Assembly (NCBI GenBank): GCA_943704425.1
Contig: CALSCP010000969.1
Span: forward strand, 1-32,505
Direction: 5' to 3'
DNA length: 32,505 nt
Source of the DNA: Ministeria vibrans ATCC 50519
Taxonomy: Eukaryota; Opisthokonta; Filasterea
Part shown: piece after piece, positions 29,740 to 32,505 of the stretch
Layout: each line of letters starts with the position of its first letter
How positions within the stretch are numbered: the stretch's first letter is position 1
Notes under the pieces: model-generated
Databases searched by the model: none
The model's input: only the letters and a program-made list of their open reading frames with translations
Told to the model about the DNA's origin: nothing
Position numbers and translations under genes: made by a program

Positions 29740-30012
29740 AAAAATAAACTGCTTCAATAATCGTTGAACGAGTTTTAATTGTTTCTTGAGAGTTCAGTGA
29801 GAACGTGTGAGTTAGATAGGTGCACAATGCTTGAGTGATCTTTGAGGAGAATCAATCTGCTCGCGCATGAATTTGACAAACCGTTGCTCTCTCGCATTGG
29901 ATGCAGGAGGGCATAAACAAGTATGAAGTTGCAATGAAGGGCAGGATAATTTTCACTAAAGAGCGACAAATTTATTGATTATTCATTAATTTTCAGATAA
30001 AAAAAAATCATA

Positions 30013-32505
30013 ATGTACATCTCGGTTGGGTGCAACCGTGTCGCTGCATGTGTTGATATGCACCCGTCGGGTGTGGTGGCGGCCTGTGTTGCCAATTCCA
30101 TTGGTACAGTTGTGTTTTTCTCAAGTGATTGCTCATTTTTTCGCTTTTTTTTCCTCCAGTCATCTTCAACGCTGTGGGCGGCCAGACGCTTGCGATTGGA
30201 CGGGGCCACACGGGGCAGGCAGAGTGTGTGGCGTGGGTCGACGCGACGACGCTGGTGTCGGGCGGTGCAGACCACACTTGTCGTGTGTGGCGACGCGACG
30301 GCGACACGCGACTGGCGCTCGTCGGCACGCTGACGGGCCACACGGAGACGGTGGTCGCCATTTCTGCACTCCGCATCGCCGCCAACGATGGAAAACCAGC
30401 GTGTACGCTTGTGGCGAGTGCCGCTGGCGACGGCTCGACGCGACTGTGGCGCGAACAGTGCGACGGCAACTTTGAGGAGCTTGCGTCGTTCACCTCGCCC
30501 AAACACTACACCAATGCAGTGACCCTGCGCTTGCTCTGGGGTGCCGACGACCCCGAAGGTAGCACTACCTCGCGTGTCGTTATGGCAACCGGAGGCACAC
30601 AAGGCACGGTACAGGTGTATGTTGCGCGTGAAGATGGCTCCGCGATGCAGCTCGCCTCGACACTGGTCGGTCATGCCGACTGGATTCGTTCTGCGCAACT
30701 AAGCTATGCACCCCTCGACGACGGCGACTGGCTACTGGCGACGGCCGATCAAGATGCCATTGTGCGTCTGTGGCGTCTCCACATTGTCGCTGCCGCGACG
30801 ACTGCCTCACCGCCTTCACTCAGTGCCCTGTCGCTCGCCGACAAGCTCATTGGGACGCCACGCCAAGTGTCCACGGCCCACGGCATCACCACGACCATCA
30901 CACTTGAATCAGTGGTGTGTGGTCACGAAGAGCGCATTTACAGTGTGCGATGGCAGCCGCCGCAGCCGCCGCACGAGCGCACGCAGCCCCTGTCACTGCT
31001 GACTTCCTCCATGGACAAGACTGTGCTGCTCTGGCGTCCCGAGCGCGACTCGGGCGTCTGGGTGCCAGTGTCTCGTTTGGGTGATTTGGGCGGCAACACA
31101 CTGGGCTTCTACGGCGCAGTGATTTCGGCGGGAGGACAAGCGATTGTCGCGCACAACGGCACAGGCAAATGGTTTCTATGGGCGTTGCAACAGCAGTCGA
31201 AAGCGGACGAGGAGGAGGGTGAAGGGAGCGGCGCGTCGTCGTTGTTGACTACGTCGGCTGTGGTGCGGTACCAAAGCCAACCGACCATGACGGGTCATTC
31301 GGCGGCAGTGCACGACATCGCATGGAGCCCCACTGGCGAAGGGATGGTCCTGTCGACGGGCGATGACCAGACGACCCGCCTGCACGTTGCACTGCTTGAC
31401 ACGGCGACTGGTGAGAGGGGTTGGTGTGAGCTGGCGCGGCCGCAGGTGCACGGACACGATTTGCACACGGTGAGTTTTGTTGGGGGTTCGCCACTGCGCT
31501 TTGTGAGTGGCGCTGAGGAGAAGATTTTGCGTCTGTTTGCGGCCACGAGCAACTTTTGTGTGTCGAGTGGACGACTGGCGGGTCTGGCGTTCAGCGAGCA
31601 ACAGCGCACAGTGGTTGCGCTTGGGGCGAGTGTGCCTGCGCTGGGCCTGTCGAACAAGGCAGTGTTTGAGTCGGATGTGGACGGACGCAGTGCGACTGTG
31701 AATGCCTTTGACGAAGAGAATCCTGCCAGCTACAGTTTCAATCCACTCACACTTGAGCGGCCGCCCACTGAGACAGACTTGCTGCAGAACACACTTTGGC
31801 CCGAGACACACAAGATGTACGGGCATGGCGATGAGATATCGTGTGTGGCGGCGCATGGGAAGTGGATTGCAAGTGCGTGTAAGGCGCGTACAGACTCACA
31901 CGCGAGTGTCATTGTGTGGGCGACCGCGACTGGCATGAGTGTTCAGACGCTCAGGGCTCACTCACTCACAGTCACACAGCTGTGCTTCTCGCCCAATGGC
32001 CGTTTCTTGCTCTCCGTCTCGCGCGACCGACACTGGTCGTTGTTTGTGCGGCGACCTTCCATTTCAAAGGAGGGGGAGGAGGAGGAAAGTGAACCCTTTG
32101 TGCTGGTGGAGCGGGTGAAAGCGCATGAGCGGATTTTGTGGGCGTGTGCGTGGCACTCGGACAGCCTACGGTTTGCCACGGCGTCACGCGACAAGACAGT
32201 TCGATGGTGGCGTATTGAAGAAGGAGGCGACGACACCTCTGTGAAGGTGACTCTCGTCTCCACCATTGGCCCACTCGCAGACAGTGCAACGGCTGTCGCA
32301 GTTCTCAACGACAGTAGCAGCAGCGCCGCCCGACTCCTCATTGGCCTTGACAATGGCCAACTCGTCGCCGTCGAGGCGTGTGACGATGCCTCAGCCTTTG
32401 GCCCGTGCACCTCCATTGTCATTCCCGACGCACTACCTCATTCGATGACCATTACGCGCATTCTCTCGTGCCCCACCAAACCCAATTTGATCGCAACCTG
32501 CGGCG
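30013..32505 (+). CDS. ELP2: Elongator complex protein 2 (ELP2), 3' end outside window
   Basis: ELP2 is a double WD40 scaffold of the Elp123 subcomplex that directs U34 tRNA wobble modification. Exons: 30013-30103 and 30160 to the window end (56-nt intron, gtacag...ctccag), open throughout; 812 residues visible. WD-type repeats run throughout (GHTGQAECVAWVDATTLVSGGADHTCRVW, TGHTETVVAI, VGHADWIRSA, CGHEERIYSVRW, TGHSAAVHDIAW). ELP2-specific blocks are VPALGLSNKAVFE and the junction NTLWPETHKMYGHGDEISCVAA, which links the two propellers. AHSLTVTQLCFSP, HERILWACAW and FATASRDKTVRWW continue the second propeller. The predicted stop lies beyond the window. ELP2 is usually near 800-830 residues, so little is missing. 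Confidence 0.94.

Noticed and set aside
31176-31856. Minus-strand 226-codon frame
   Set aside because: It is antisense to the ELP2 WD-repeat coding sequence, which is unbroken and clearly homologous.

Overview
This window is nuclear DNA of a compact, gene-dense unicellular eukaryote. I count 17 protein genes in 32.5 kb. Most are cut by spliceosomal GT-AG introns, usually 46-150 nt and up to 471 nt. TAA, TGA and TAG are all used as stops, so the code looks standard. Most coding sequence is GC3-rich, while intergenic DNA and introns are AT-rich and often carry long pure T runs. A CHASE-type hybrid histidine kinase argues against an animal. Together with a sedolisin, a questin-oxidase-like protein and a full set of conserved eukaryotic housekeeping genes, it points to a free-living protist. 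The lineage cannot be fixed from the sequence alone. A 267-base N gap shows this is a draft scaffold.

Layout, left to right: the 3' part of the splicing factor SNW1/SKIP (+); CLP1, an mRNA 3'-end/tRNA-splicing RNA kinase (-); an unrecognised basic Ser/Pro-rich protein (+); a CHASE-PAS hybrid histidine kinase with two receiver regions (-); ALG3 mannosyltransferase in 11 exons (+); an unrecognised protein made of three tandem zinc-binding repeats (-); a membrane-anchored M14 carboxypeptidase (-); an ankyrin protein (+); RMND5/Gid2 with a large Asn/Thr/Ser insert (+); the N gap; a questin-oxidase-like protein (+); a 97-residue single-pass membrane protein (+); SET/NAP (-); mitochondrial uL23m (+); a His/Gly-rich coiled-coil protein (-); RPAC1, shared by RNA polymerases I and III (-); tripeptidyl-peptidase I (+); and the 5' part of Elongator subunit ELP2 (+), cut by the window end.

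The genes do not form one pathway. Most act in gene expression (SNW1, CLP1, SET, RPAC1, uL23m, ELP2), with others in N-glycosylation (ALG3), ubiquitin ligation (RMND5), proteolysis (TPP1, carboxypeptidase) and signalling (histidine kinase). Neighbours sit close together: several pairs are tail-to-tail with 20-116 nt between stops, and RPAC1 and TPP1 share a 76-nt divergent promoter region. I see no CRISPR array, operon, transposon, rRNA or tRNA. The best candidates for something undescribed are the triple zinc-repeat protein, the RMND5 insert whose (ACT)n/(AGT)n DNA forms a long inverted repeat, a paired element just upstream of ALG3 and RMND5, and the His/Gly-rich protein.
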